Shown in pieces: positions 9,476 to 18,705 of a stretch of 64,000 bases of DNA. Under the pieces are notes generated by a model, which saw only the letters and a program-made list of their open reading frames with translations, did no database searches and was not told where the DNA came from. This DNA comes from CAWCDJ01 sp963796675 (GTDB lineage Bacteria > Acidobacteriota > Terriglobia > Bryobacterales > Bryobacteraceae): assembly GCA_963796675.1 (NCBI GenBank), contig CAWCMS010000002.1, positions 186,001 through 250,000 on the forward strand, in the 5' to 3' direction. Positions within the stretch are counted from its first letter, which is position 1, and each line of letters starts with the position of its first letter. Position numbers and translations under genes: made by a program.

Positions 9476-11080
9476 ATGCCGGTCGCCTTCAGTACCGATT
9501 GCAGGGCGGAGTCCGCACATAGCAGGCCTGCGGAAACCGCCTGCCGGGTCCGGATCCTGGCCCTCGTGGTGGATCGGAACATCCGGGCGGGCCTCGAAGA
9601 ACTGTTACGAGCGGAGGGTCGCGAGCTCTGCGTGGTGAACTCGGCGGATGAGGCCCTCGCCGCGATCGCGGCGGTACCGCCCAGTCTGGTACTCTTGGGG
9701 CCCGGCTACGGCGCCGGTGCCCTCGAACTCTGCCGCCGGTTGAAGGGGGGGCCGGACACCGCGGCTATCCCCATCGTTCTGATCACACGCCCTGGGGACC
9801 GCGAGCTCCGGCTCGAAGGGCTGCGGCTGGGCGCGGCCGATTTTCTGATCCTCCCGCCACACCCCGTAGAATGGCTCGAGCGTATCGACCTGCTCTCCGA
9901 GCATCGCAGGTCCGAACAGGTTCTGATCGAAAGCGAACGCCGGTTCCGTGAACTGGCCGATCACGCTCCCGTTGCCATCTGGGTCATCGGGCCGGGCAAC
10001 GCCCTCGCGTTTTGCAATCGCCGGACTCTGCTTTTTGCGGGCCGGCAGATGACTCAGTTGGCTGCCGGCGGGTGGGCGTCGTTGGTCCATCCCGACGACC
10101 GCGCCGGCGTCTATTCGCACTACCTGGCTGCCGTGGCCGAGAGCCGCACTTTCCGCATCGAGTGCCGCATGCGCCGCGCCAATGGCCGCTACCGCTGGGT
10201 GGTCCACACCGGGACACCGCGTTTCGTCAATGGTGTCTTCTCCGGTTACATCGGCACCAGCACCGATATCACCGACCTCAAGCGTAACCAGGAGCGCGAA
10301 CTCGCTGCCGGAAAGCTGGAGGGCCTGACCGTTTTGACCGCCGGCATCGCCCATGATTTCAATAACCTTCTCAGTACCATCTTCGTGGAAGCCGATCTCG
10401 CGTGTTCCGAACTGCCCAGCGCCTCTCCCGTACGGGAGAACATCGAACGCATCGGGGCCGTGGCCGTGCGTGCGTCCGGAATCGTCGGGCTCCTGAGGGC
10501 GTACGCCGGGGACGGCCAAGTGACGATGCAGCCGCTCAACCTTTCGATGTGCGGGCGCGAGACGCTCCAGCTCCTCAAGAGCTCTCTGCCGAAAAATACC
10601 GCAGTCGAGGCCCGGCTCGATTTCGGCATGCCCCCGGTATGCGCCAACCCACCGCAGATCCGCCAGGTGATTCTCAACCTGCTCACGAACGCAGCCGAGG
10701 CGTTGGTCTCGGGAAGCGGCACCATTAGGGTTGAAACCAGCATCCATCGCGTGAGCGGTCCATGCGCCGGGGATTGGGGAGAAAATCTGCCCGAAGGAGA
10801 CTACGGACATTTGAGTGTCTCAGACACCGGCAGCGGGATGACGGCGGAAGTCAAGGCCAGGATATTCGACCCCTATTACACGACTAAGTTCCTTGGGCGC
10901 GGTCTGGGACTCGCCATGGTCCACGGAATTGTCCGATCCCATGGCGGAGCAATCCGGGTTTCGAGCGGCCCCGCGGGCTCCACGTTTGAAATCCTGTTAC
11001 CGTGCGTGCACAAGAATGCGCGATCTCTGGATATAGATGGTGTCCGTACCACGGCATGGGCGACCGTGGAAGAGCTTTGA
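9476..11080 (+). CDS. Pseudo-receiver-PAS histidine kinase
   Basis: From ATG 9476 the protein has 534 residues; an in-frame start at 9377 is possible but adds a sequence without domain features. The N-terminus (about 22-135) folds like a receiver (RILALVVDRN..., IPIVLITRPGD, GAADFLILPP), but the phospho-acceptor region reads PSLVLLGPGYGAG with no Asp. A PAS domain (about 150-275) ends in IGTSTDITDLK. HisKA carries H293 in GIAHDFNNLL. HATPase_c has intact NLLTNAAEAL, SDTGSGM and GRGLGLAMVHGIV boxes. It should be an active kinase whose receiver cannot be phosphorylated in the normal way. Confidence 0.9.
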   Translation: MPVAFSTDCRAESAHSRPAETACRVRILALVVDRNIRAGLEELLRAEGRELCVVNSADEALAAIAAVPPSLVLLGPGYGAGALELCRRLKGGPDTAAIPIVLITRPGDRELRLEGLRLGAADFLILPPHPVEWLERIDLLSEHRRSEQVLIESERRFRELADHAPVAIWVIGPGNALAFCNRRTLLFAGRQMTQLAAGGWASLVHPDDRAGVYSHYLAAVAESRTFRIECRMRRANGRYRWVVHTGTPRFVNGVFSGYIGTSTDITDLKRNQERELAAGKLEGLTVLTAGIAHDFNNLLSTIFVEADLACSELPSASPVRENIERIGAVAVRASGIVGLLRAYAGDGQVTMQPLNLSMCGRETLQLLKSSLPKNTAVEARLDFGMPPVCANPPQIRQVILNLLTNAAEALVSGSGTIRVETSIHRVSGPCAGDWGENLPEGDYGHLSVSDTGSGMTAEVKARIFDPYYTTKFLGRGLGLAMVHGIVRSHGGAIRVSSGPAGSTFEILLPCVHKNARSLDIDGVRTTAWATVEEL

Positions 11081-11153
11081 AAATTTCGTACGACCACCGC
11101 GGAAATCGCACATCCGCTCTTCTCGGGCACACCCGAAAGGGGAGTCGGGCAAA

Positions 11154-11444
11154 ATGGGATTCGTTTCGCAGGGGAGTGTTTGGACGAAGCAGGCGGCGTT
11201 TCGCGAAGCAATCGACCGTGTGGCCAGGTACCCGGTTGCGCTGAGTTCGATTCTTGGAATCGGACTCGTCGTGCTCTCTCACGTCGGCGCCTTGCGCCCG
11301 GCACGGTCCGTGAAGATCGATACCGCCACGCAGACGGTCCGCGGAGAAGCGCGGCCGGCCCGCCGCAGCCTGCACGCAATCCGTTACAAGAGTAACCGCG
11401 ACCTTACAATCCAGCCGAATGAGCCGATGCGCGTTCGATACTAG
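11154..11444 (+). CDS. Small single-span membrane protein, unknown
   Basis: The ATG at 11154 has a good AAAGGGGAG ribosome site about 10 bases upstream. The product of 96 residues has a basic/polar N-terminus, one hydrophobic helix (YPVALSSILGIGLVVLSHVG) and a basic C-terminal part. It sits between a histidine kinase and a PAS-receiver protein in the same direction, so co-transcription is plausible. I recognise no family. Confidence 0.5.
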   Translation: MGFVSQGSVWTKQAAFREAIDRVARYPVALSSILGIGLVVLSHVGALRPARSVKIDTATQTVRGEARPARRSLHAIRYKSNRDLTIQPNEPMRVRY

Positions 11445-11545
11445 CGTAAGTGAAAGCGGGTCGGTGCATACGTTAGTGATTACCCTTGCATAATCATCCC
11501 TTTCCGGAGATACTAGACGGTCGGTTAGTGATCTCAGGGGCCACC

Positions 11546-12241
11546 ATGGACGATCGTAGTCATCCCACGTTGCGGGCTTTTCACGCGCCCGCCTACGGAT
11601 TGCACGACGGCGGTAGAGTGCTGGTATTTAGTGAAGAACTAGCCCGGATGTTCGGATATGTTCAGATTGAAAGTGTGGTGGGGCGGGAGATTCTCGGTTT
11701 CGTCGAACCCGACCACCGCGACGCCGCGGCGAGGTCGGGTTTGACGGAAACGGGCAAGCCGGTCCGCACGCGCGGACTGCGAGCCGATGGGGCCAGCTTT
11801 CCAATGGAGGTCTGCGGCTACAGGGTACAGCACCAGGGACGGCTGGCCCAACTCCTGATGGTTCGGGATGTCTCTCCTCTGGCCGTGGTTGTGGATGACG
11901 ACAACATCGTGAAGAATCTGCTCGCCGCGTTGATGAGGATGGCCGGATACCAGACCTGTGCCTTTCAGCAACCCGAACTGCTGTTGCAGGAATTCGAACC
12001 CGGAGTGGTCTCGGTTCTGGTCACAGACATACAGATGCCGGGCCGGAATGGCATCGAACTGGCGGCGGAACTGAGACGGGTCGATGACGAACTGCCAGTC
12101 ATTTTCGTGTCGGGATATTCTACATCGCCCCTTCCTCAGGTGGACGTGAGGACGCGATTTGTGCCGAAACCCTTCGGTGCCCTCGACCTGAAGCAGGCGC
12201 TGGAGAGACTGCCCACCCGCGCCTGTTGCGAACTGGCGTAG
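11546..12241 (+). CDS. PAS-receiver protein
   Basis: Counted from ATG 11546, which follows AGGGG, the protein has 231 residues; a TTG start at 11486 is the longer alternative. A PAS domain (about 10-110; 'GRVLVFSEELARMFGY', 'GREILGFVEPDHRD') is followed by a receiver (about 115-230) with acidic patch VVDDDN, phospho-acceptor D161 in VTDIQMPGRNG, and the conserved late Ser (VSGYS) and Lys (PKPFG). There is no output domain, so it may relay phosphate or act by protein contact. Confidence 0.85.
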   Translation: MDDRSHPTLRAFHAPAYGLHDGGRVLVFSEELARMFGYVQIESVVGREILGFVEPDHRDAAARSGLTETGKPVRTRGLRADGASFPMEVCGYRVQHQGRLAQLLMVRDVSPLAVVVDDDNIVKNLLAALMRMAGYQTCAFQQPELLLQEFEPGVVSVLVTDIQMPGRNGIELAAELRRVDDELPVIFVSGYSTSPLPQVDVRTRFVPKPFGALDLKQALERLPTRACCELA

Positions 12242-12270
12242 GCCGGGCCGCCAGGCGTTGCAATTTTTTT
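12233..12270 (+). terminator. Probable terminator of the PAS-receiver gene
   Basis: CTGGCG (12233-12238) pairs with CGCCAG (12249-12254) around the stop codon, and TTTTTTT follows at 12264-12270. Confidence 0.45.
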
Positions 12271-12383
12271 CCGTTTTATCGGTGAAACGTTCGGCCGCCC
12301 ACGTACACTAATCAATATCAAACAGGGTTTCTGCAAAACCCGGCGGATCGGAGGATCGCCGGTCCTCGCGTAACCCTTCCCAC

Positions 12384-12424
12384 GGCGGTGGCATCATGCC
12401 GGTTCGTGCCCCGGCGCCACCGCC
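12384..12424 (-). terminator. Hairpin between convergent genes, 3' of the CHAT gene
   Basis: GGCGGTGGC (12384-12392) pairs perfectly with GCCACCGCC (12416-12424), just past the CHAT stop. No T-run is present, so function is uncertain. Confidence 0.35.
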
Positions 12425-12434
12425 CCTCACCTGC

Positions 12435-14906
12435 TTACCTGGTATAGAGTTGGAACGGCGCCCAATAATACGGTTTGTCGTGGTTATCCGCTGAGTGGAC
12501 GAAGGACAGTTTGACTGCGTGCAGGGCATGATCAGGTGTCTCACCGTCATGCAGCCTCCGGTAGAGCGCCTCCATCAGCGACGCGGTGGATTGATCGTTC
12601 ACGTCCCAGAGGCTGGCGATGGTGTTGCGGGCGCCCGCGCTCAGAAACGCCCATGCCAGGCCCACCAGTCCTTCCCCGGAATAGGTCCGGGCTCCCGCGC
12701 TCCGGCAGGCCGAGATCGTGACCAACTGCGCCTGTAGTGGAATGCTCAGGATCTCCCGCGCATAGAGCTTCGCCGTGTCGCTTCCCGGTGAGAGCACCAC
12801 CGCCGAATCGAGCGGACTGTCCTGGTTGGGAACAGCGTGGGCCGCAAAATGGATGAACGAATATCGCTCCGGATCGGCCGCGCGGTAGGCCTCCGGCTTG
12901 GCTTCGGCGCCCTCCAGTTGGCGGTTGTTGCGGTAGATTTGTCCGATTTCCGAAATCTCCTTGGCGGCGTAGGGCAACGGCGGGAGATCGGGGTCGGAGG
13001 GTGCCGCGTTACCGATCAGCAGCACCGAACCGGCTGCCGGACCTCGGCCACGGTCCGGTCCCAACAGTAGCAGCGAAGGCGCGATTTCGACCGCCGCGTC
13101 CTCGATCCAGTAACGGCCGGCAGGAGTGGCCAGCGTTTCGAGATTCAGACTATGCAGGCACCCGTCCGGCACGATGATGACGCGCGAGCCTGGAGGAATC
13201 AGGTCGGCCGCGGGTTGGATCAGGGTCTGGTAGAGCTCCTGGGCAGCGGGATCGTGTGCCAATCCTGAAGAACGCGGATCCTGAATGGCCCGAGAATAGC
13301 GATCGACCAGCGCGCGAATCTTGGGCTCGCCTGGCAGTGTGACGGTGCGGAAGCCGCCCGGCGCGACCGCCCAGAGGTAGGAATGCTCCGGCCCGAGCCA
13401 GTAGGACAGGAGCACCGAGTGCTCACGGGCGGCGAGCCCGCGGAGGTCAGAGGCCTTGGATAGCGCAGGCTCAACGCCCATCTTCTCTGCCAGCAACCGG
13501 GCGCGGCGCGATTCCGCGAAGGCCAGGGCGTCCTCGCCGCGATTTTGTGAGACCAGAAAATCCACGTACTGCCTGTAGAAGCGCATCACGCGTCCAGGAA
13601 AGGTCAACTTCGACTGGTCGTTCGAGAGTTGCGCCCAACTTTCGTCGATGATCGAGATGGCCTTTGCGACCTCTTCCTGTGCTTGCCGGATGTCTCCGTT
13701 GTGGAACGCCAGGTCGGCCAGTCCTGCGTGTGCATCCCATTTCGAGCCTGGGTCCTTGCTGGCAAGATTTAGGGCATCCTGATAGAACTTACGTGCTTCC
13801 GCGGGCCTGTCACGGCCTGCGGCAATTCGTGCCGCATTGAGGATCGGATAAACGAGCGCCTCGGAATCATGCCGTGTCCTCTGCATGTCGAGCGCGCGCT
13901 GATTGTACTTCTCGCTTTCGTCAAACTCCATGACGTTCAGGTAAGCGTCCGCCAGGTTGGTCAGCTCTTTCGCTGTCCAAAAGTCGTCACCTAATGCGGT
14001 CGAAATTTCGAGCGCCCGCTTGAAGAAGGGGATGGCGCCTCGATAATCACCCTCGGATTCATGGACCAGCCCGATGTTGGTTACGGCGTTTTGCTGCTGG
14101 CTCCGAAGGCCCGCTCGTTCGAGAATGGCATCCGCTTGCTCGTTGTAGTTGATCGCCCGGCCGAAGTCGCCCAAGCGATAGTAGCAAACGCCGATATCCT
14201 GCAGGTTCAGTCCCATCACCGCGTCGAAGCCCTGGGGACGCGATATTTCTACGCTGTGCTCCAACCATCGCATGGCTTCGTCGTAGCGATATCGGATGAG
14301 GAGAAAGCTGCCCATCGATCCCGCGGCGTTGGCTTCGATATATCGGTCCCCGGACTTCGACGCTGCGGAAACGGCGTCTCGCGCATCGAGATCCGCAGCC
14401 CCAAAGTCGCCCATTCGAAGACCGAGGAATATCCGACGCATAAGAATTTGGGCGACCAGGTCCCATCGAGAGGATTCTTTGGCGAGGAGCAGTCCTCGTC
14501 CCAGGAAGGCGTGCCCTTGCGTATATTGCGATTGAGCAAATGCGATGACACCCAGTGCCAAATTGCGGCGAGCTTCAATTTCGCGGAATTCGGGGAGGTG
14601 CGTTGGCGGTGGGTCCCGCAAAAGCACAGCCGCATCGCGGAGATTCCGTTGGGATGTCAGGACCTCGGCCAGTAGCAATCGAAACTGCCAATGCCACAGC
14701 GATTGTGGTTGGCGCCCCCATGCATTAAAGCCGACTCGCGCCAATTCGAGAGCTTTGGGAAAATTGCCGGCTCGGCGCAATCCTTCGGCACGGCCATACA
14801 CCGCGCCAGGATTGCGCCTGGCCTCGGATCCACATCCGGCGGCGAAGATGAGCAAGACTGCGACTAGGTATCTATGGAGGGTAGGTCGAGCCGCTGGTGT
14901 CACCAT
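12435..14906 (-). CDS. TPR-CHAT caspase-like lipoprotein
   Basis: The start is taken at ATG 14906; a TTG at 14942 would add 12 residues. The N-terminal hydrophobic run ends in FAAGC, a lipobox, so the protein is probably lipid-anchored and exported. TPR repeats fill about residues 45-430. The C-terminal CHAT domain has both catalytic residues: His in SFIHFAAHA (H702) and Cys in TISACRSAG (C746), numbered from 14942. CHAT domains are caspase-like cysteine proteases. It overlaps the 3' end of the unknown gene upstream by about 35 bases and is the last gene of a sigma/anti-sigma operon. The target is unknown; the anti-sigma factor or the unknown protein are natural candidates. Confidence 0.9.
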   Translation of the reverse strand: MVTPAARPTLHRYLVAVLLIFAAGCGSEARRNPGAVYGRAEGLRRAGNFPKALELARVGFNAWGRQPQSLWHWQFRLLLAEVLTSQRNLRDAAVLLRDPPPTHLPEFREIEARRNLALGVIAFAQSQYTQGHAFLGRGLLLAKESSRWDLVAQILMRRIFLGLRMGDFGAADLDARDAVSAASKSGDRYIEANAAGSMGSFLLIRYRYDEAMRWLEHSVEISRPQGFDAVMGLNLQDIGVCYYRLGDFGRAINYNEQADAILERAGLRSQQQNAVTNIGLVHESEGDYRGAIPFFKRALEISTALGDDFWTAKELTNLADAYLNVMEFDESEKYNQRALDMQRTRHDSEALVYPILNAARIAAGRDRPAEARKFYQDALNLASKDPGSKWDAHAGLADLAFHNGDIRQAQEEVAKAISIIDESWAQLSNDQSKLTFPGRVMRFYRQYVDFLVSQNRGEDALAFAESRRARLLAEKMGVEPALSKASDLRGLAAREHSVLLSYWLGPEHSYLWAVAPGGFRTVTLPGEPKIRALVDRYSRAIQDPRSSGLAHDPAAQELYQTLIQPAADLIPPGSRVIIVPDGCLHSLNLETLATPAGRYWIEDAAVEIAPSLLLLGPDRGRGPAAGSVLLIGNAAPSDPDLPPLPYAAKEISEIGQIYRNNRQLEGAEAKPEAYRAADPERYSFIHFAAHAVPNQDSPLDSAVVLSPGSDTAKLYAREILSIPLQAQLVTISACRSAGARTYSGEGLVGLAWAFLSAGARNTIASLWDVNDQSTASLMEALYRRLHDGETPDHALHAVKLSFVHSADNHDKPYYWAPFQLYTR

Positions 14907-15588
14907 CGCAGATGGTAACATCCCCTTCGTGGGAGCAGCCAAGCTCCAGCCGAATCATCGAGACTTTGCGCCGTTCGGGCCAGATGAACAACTCTCCCAG
15001 ATAGATGTGGCCGAACTCGGGAAAATAGATGTGATTGCCGTCGACGTCGAGCCCTTGGAGCTTGTTGGCAACTCGCACGACGACGGGAGCGATCATCTGC
15101 CCGTGATTGATCGGCTGCCCTTCGGTATTCTTTTTCGCGTCGTCGAAAGTCGCCCAAGTCGTCAGGAAGTTGCCGTCGTAGGTCAGTTCCACCGGCTGTC
15201 CGGCAATCTTCAAATTATCGATGTGGCTGCCGATCGTATAGATCTTGGGCTGTCCTCCGTCTAGCGAATGCACGGAGGCGATCCGGGTGACCACCCGGTC
15301 TGCCGTCACCATGCCGAGCACGTTCAGGTACTCGACCGTAGACGTCACCAGCGTGGTGTGTGAACCGTTCTCAGAGTGGCCCACGGCGCTGGAGTAGGCC
15401 GCATCGCACGAGATCAGGTCGCGGTGCTGGAACTTCTCTACGCGGCGATTCGACACTCCTCCGGTGCCCGACAACGCGCTTCCGGCCTGGGTTTCCAGGT
15501 GTTCCGAAAAGGGTTTGCGGAGCGTGCCGGAAATCGCGGAGGTGTGGGCGTGGTACAGAAACCTCTTTTTAGGCGTACTGCCTGGCAT
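14872..15588 (-). CDS. Unknown protein in the sigma/anti-sigma/CHAT operon
   Basis: The 238-residue protein has no signal peptide or membrane helix. The ATG has a near-ideal AAGGAGG ribosome site that overlaps the stop of the anti-sigma gene, so translation is probably coupled. The sequence is beta-rich ('LNVLGMVTADRVVTRIAS', 'IYTIGSHIDNLKIAGQPVEL', 'HIYLGELFIWPERRKVSMIRLELGC') and ends GSTYPP. I cannot name a family. Its fixed place between anti-sigma factor and CHAT protease suggests a substrate or partner of either. Confidence 0.75.
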   Translation of the reverse strand: MPGSTPKKRFLYHAHTSAISGTLRKPFSEHLETQAGSALSGTGGVSNRRVEKFQHRDLISCDAAYSSAVGHSENGSHTTLVTSTVEYLNVLGMVTADRVVTRIASVHSLDGGQPKIYTIGSHIDNLKIAGQPVELTYDGNFLTTWATFDDAKKNTEGQPINHGQMIAPVVVRVANKLQGLDVDGNHIYFPEFGHIYLGELFIWPERRKVSMIRLELGCSHEGDVTICDGDTSGSTYPP

Positions 15589-15596
15589 GGTCCTCC

Positions 15597-16229
15597 TTAT
15601 TCCACAATGAACAGGTACTGGCTCGGAGCCGCGCCGGGATCCGAGTCGCTCTTCAACGTGAGCATGTAGCGTCCCGGAGCAAGGCGCCTCCGGTCAAGAA
15701 GAACGTTGAGCGCTTCGTTCGGTTTCGAAGCGGCTGGGAATTCGTCCACGCGATTGCCGGCGGCGTCGCTGACGGTGCAACGATAGCCGGCCGCCGATGC
15801 ATTCGGAACATCGAAATAGAGCAGGAACAGGCCGGCCGAGGCGGGTACCTTGGGCACATCGTCGCCGCGGGTGGCCATGTGGAGAGCCAGGGAGGGAATC
15901 GCTTGTGCGCCCAGTTGCCGCCGCAATCCGGGGACCTGAAACGCTGCCTGGTAAACCACGATCAGCGCCAGCGCCGCCGTCGCCCAAACCAGCGCGGGCG
16001 GCCGCAGCCAGGCCCAGAGGCCGCTCGTACGAGGCGCCGCCGCATGCTTAGGGAACTCGGGAAGCACCTCCCGGGCATTGGCGCGAAATCGGGCTCCCGC
16101 CCGCACCTCGTCGGCACATTCCCCGCATTCGAAGAAGTGCTCCTCGAAGGTATCTCTCTCCTCCGGTTCCATCTCGCCGAGGAGATATCGCTCGACAGCC
16201 TGAGTTTCCACTGCGCGGTTGTGATCCAT
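15597..16229 (-). CDS. Zinc-finger anti-sigma factor, single-span membrane protein
   Basis: The 210-residue protein starts with a zf-HC2-type anti-sigma domain (about 1-45) holding HFFECGEC, the HxxxCxxC zinc motif. A transmembrane helix (about 80-100, LVWATAALALIVVYQAAF) is followed by an extracytoplasmic domain of about 105 residues ('LFLLYFDVPNASAAGYRCTVSD', 'LDRRRLAPGRYMLTLKSD'). It lies 46 bases after the sigma gene. It should hold the sigma factor at the membrane; its outer domain is accessible to the exported CHAT protease encoded two genes downstream. Confidence 0.88.
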   Translation of the reverse strand: MDHNRAVETQAVERYLLGEMEPEERDTFEEHFFECGECADEVRAGARFRANAREVLPEFPKHAAAPRTSGLWAWLRPPALVWATAALALIVVYQAAFQVPGLRRQLGAQAIPSLALHMATRGDDVPKVPASAGLFLLYFDVPNASAAGYRCTVSDAAGNRVDEFPAASKPNEALNVLLDRRRLAPGRYMLTLKSDSDPGAAPSQYLFIVE

Positions 16230-16275
16230 CCGTAATACCTGTTGGTTAGTGATTACCGAAGGCTAAGCGTTTCGC

Positions 16276-16845
16276 TCAAGCGCCCGCGGTACGCCTCCTC
16301 CGTTTCTCCAGCGTTGCCCGAAACTGCGTTCGAGCACGGAAGACCAGGACCCGCACATAATTCGTATCTACTTGAAAAATACGGCAAAGTTCCGCCAACG
16401 GCTGCTCTTCCAGGTAGAGCGCCGTCAGGATCAGGCGGTTCTTGTCGGAAAGTTCCGCGAGTACTGCCCGCACTTCTTCCCGGGATTCCCGGTTGATCAA
16501 CTCCCTATCGGCGCCCGGACGGTCATCAGCCAGGGGAGGGGGATCCCCGTCGAGAAGCGGATGCCGGGCGTCGGCCCGCCGGTACTCCTGGGCGACATGA
16601 GTGCAGACCGAATTGACGAACGAGCCCACCCGCCTCGCGTCCTGGATGCCGTTGCGCCGCAATACCTGGAGCACGCGCAGAAAGGTCTCCTGGCGGATGT
16701 CTTCGATCGCCTCCCGCGAATACTTGCGGGCTCGCAGCTTGATGAAGATCAGCTCGCCAAAATACTCATGGAAATGTTGCTCGATCGCCGGTTCTCCGGC
16801 CGCAAGCCGCTCCAGGTATTCTGCGTCGAAACTGAATAGAGTCAC
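16276..16845 (-). CDS. ECF RNA polymerase sigma factor
   Basis: Of about 189 residues from GTG 16845; no ATG is available and the start is not certain. Region 2 is at about 20-95 (FHEYFGELIFIKLRARKYSREAIEDIRQETFLRVLQ). Region 4 is at about 120-175 (LSDKNRLILTALYLEEQPLAELCRIFQVDTNYVRVLVFRAR). It is the first gene of the anti-sigma/unknown/CHAT set and lies 59 bases after the polyprenyl synthase stop, so it may be part of a longer transcript. Confidence 0.87.
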   Translation of the reverse strand: MTLFSFDAEYLERLAAGEPAIEQHFHEYFGELIFIKLRARKYSREAIEDIRQETFLRVLQVLRRNGIQDARRVGSFVNSVCTHVAQEYRRADARHPLLDGDPPPLADDRPGADRELINRESREEVRAVLAELSDKNRLILTALYLEEQPLAELCRIFQVDTNYVRVLVFRARTQFRATLEKRRRRTAGA

Positions 16846-16904
16846 GCGGTTATTGAAACTGTAGTATACCGTCCCCTGCGGAGGTTCGTGTGTAGGGGAT
16901 TCCG

Positions 16905-17906
<1,002 letters not shown>

Positions 17907-17920
17907 GTAAGTTAACCAGT

Positions 17921-18705
17921 TTACCCGTTACCCGGCCCGGCCCGCAAACAGACGCTTTCGAAATTGGCGGAGGTCTGCGCCGCCAGCGCCTCCGGAGTGC
18001 TGCCGCGCACTTCGGCCAGGCTGCGCACGGTATCCATCACGAAGGCCGGCTCGTTGCGTTTGCCGCGGTGCGGCACCGGCGCGAGGTAAGGGCATCGGTT
18101 TCGACCAGCAGGCGGTCGTCCGGCGTGATGCGCGCGGCTTCGCGCACATTTTCCGCCTTGGGGAACGTAAGGACGCCGCCGAAGCTCAGGTGGAAGCCCA
18201 GCTCGAGCGCTTCCCGCGCCTGCGCCGCGTCGCCGGTGAAGCAGTGCATGATGCCGCTGCCGCGCCAGTGCCGGCGCAGGATTTCGAGCGTGTCGTCCCA
18301 GGCTTCCCGGGTGTGGATCACGATCGGCAGCCCGGCCTCCGCGGCAATGGCGAGCTGCTGTTCGAAGACCGCGCGCTGCACGTCGCGCGGCGAAAAATCG
18401 TAATGATAGTCGAGGCCGATCTCGCCAACGGCCAGCACTTTCGGATGCTCTGCCAGGTCGCGCAAGCGCGCCAGCGTCTCGGGCGTCGCTTTCGCCGCGT
18501 CATGCGGATGGACGCCGACGGTGGCGTACATGAAATCGTGACGTTCGGCCAGGCGGACGCCGCATTCGAGATCCGGCGGGCCATTGCCGGTGCCGATCGC
18601 GACCATGCGGCCGACGCCGGCGCCAGGGCGCGCTCGATCACTGCTTCGCGATCGTCGTCGAACTTCTGCGTCGTCCAGGTGGGAGTGGGAATCGACCACC
18701 GTCAC
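17921..18705 (-). pseudogene. tatD: TatD-family metal-dependent hydrolase, frameshifted
   Basis: The gene starts at GTG 18705, overlapping the metG stop by four bases (GTGA). It encodes a TatD-type TIM barrel: DSHSHLDD metal site, then GVHPHDA, GEIGLDYHYDFSP, IHTREAWDD, HCFTGD and LLVETDA. Two compensating shifts near 18600-18670 garble the stretch after HLDDAE, where the expected frame reads FDDDREAVIERA. A third near 18085 separates LLVETDA from the C-terminal part ending CLRAGPGNG at 17921. The family has DNase/3'-exonuclease activity. Confidence 0.8.

Noticed and set aside
12435..16845. Part of a type III-E CRISPR (Craspase) locus
   Set aside because: There is a TPR-CHAT protein and an ECF sigma factor, but no CRISPR repeats, no gRAMP effector and no adaptation genes in the window, and the CHAT protein has a lipobox.
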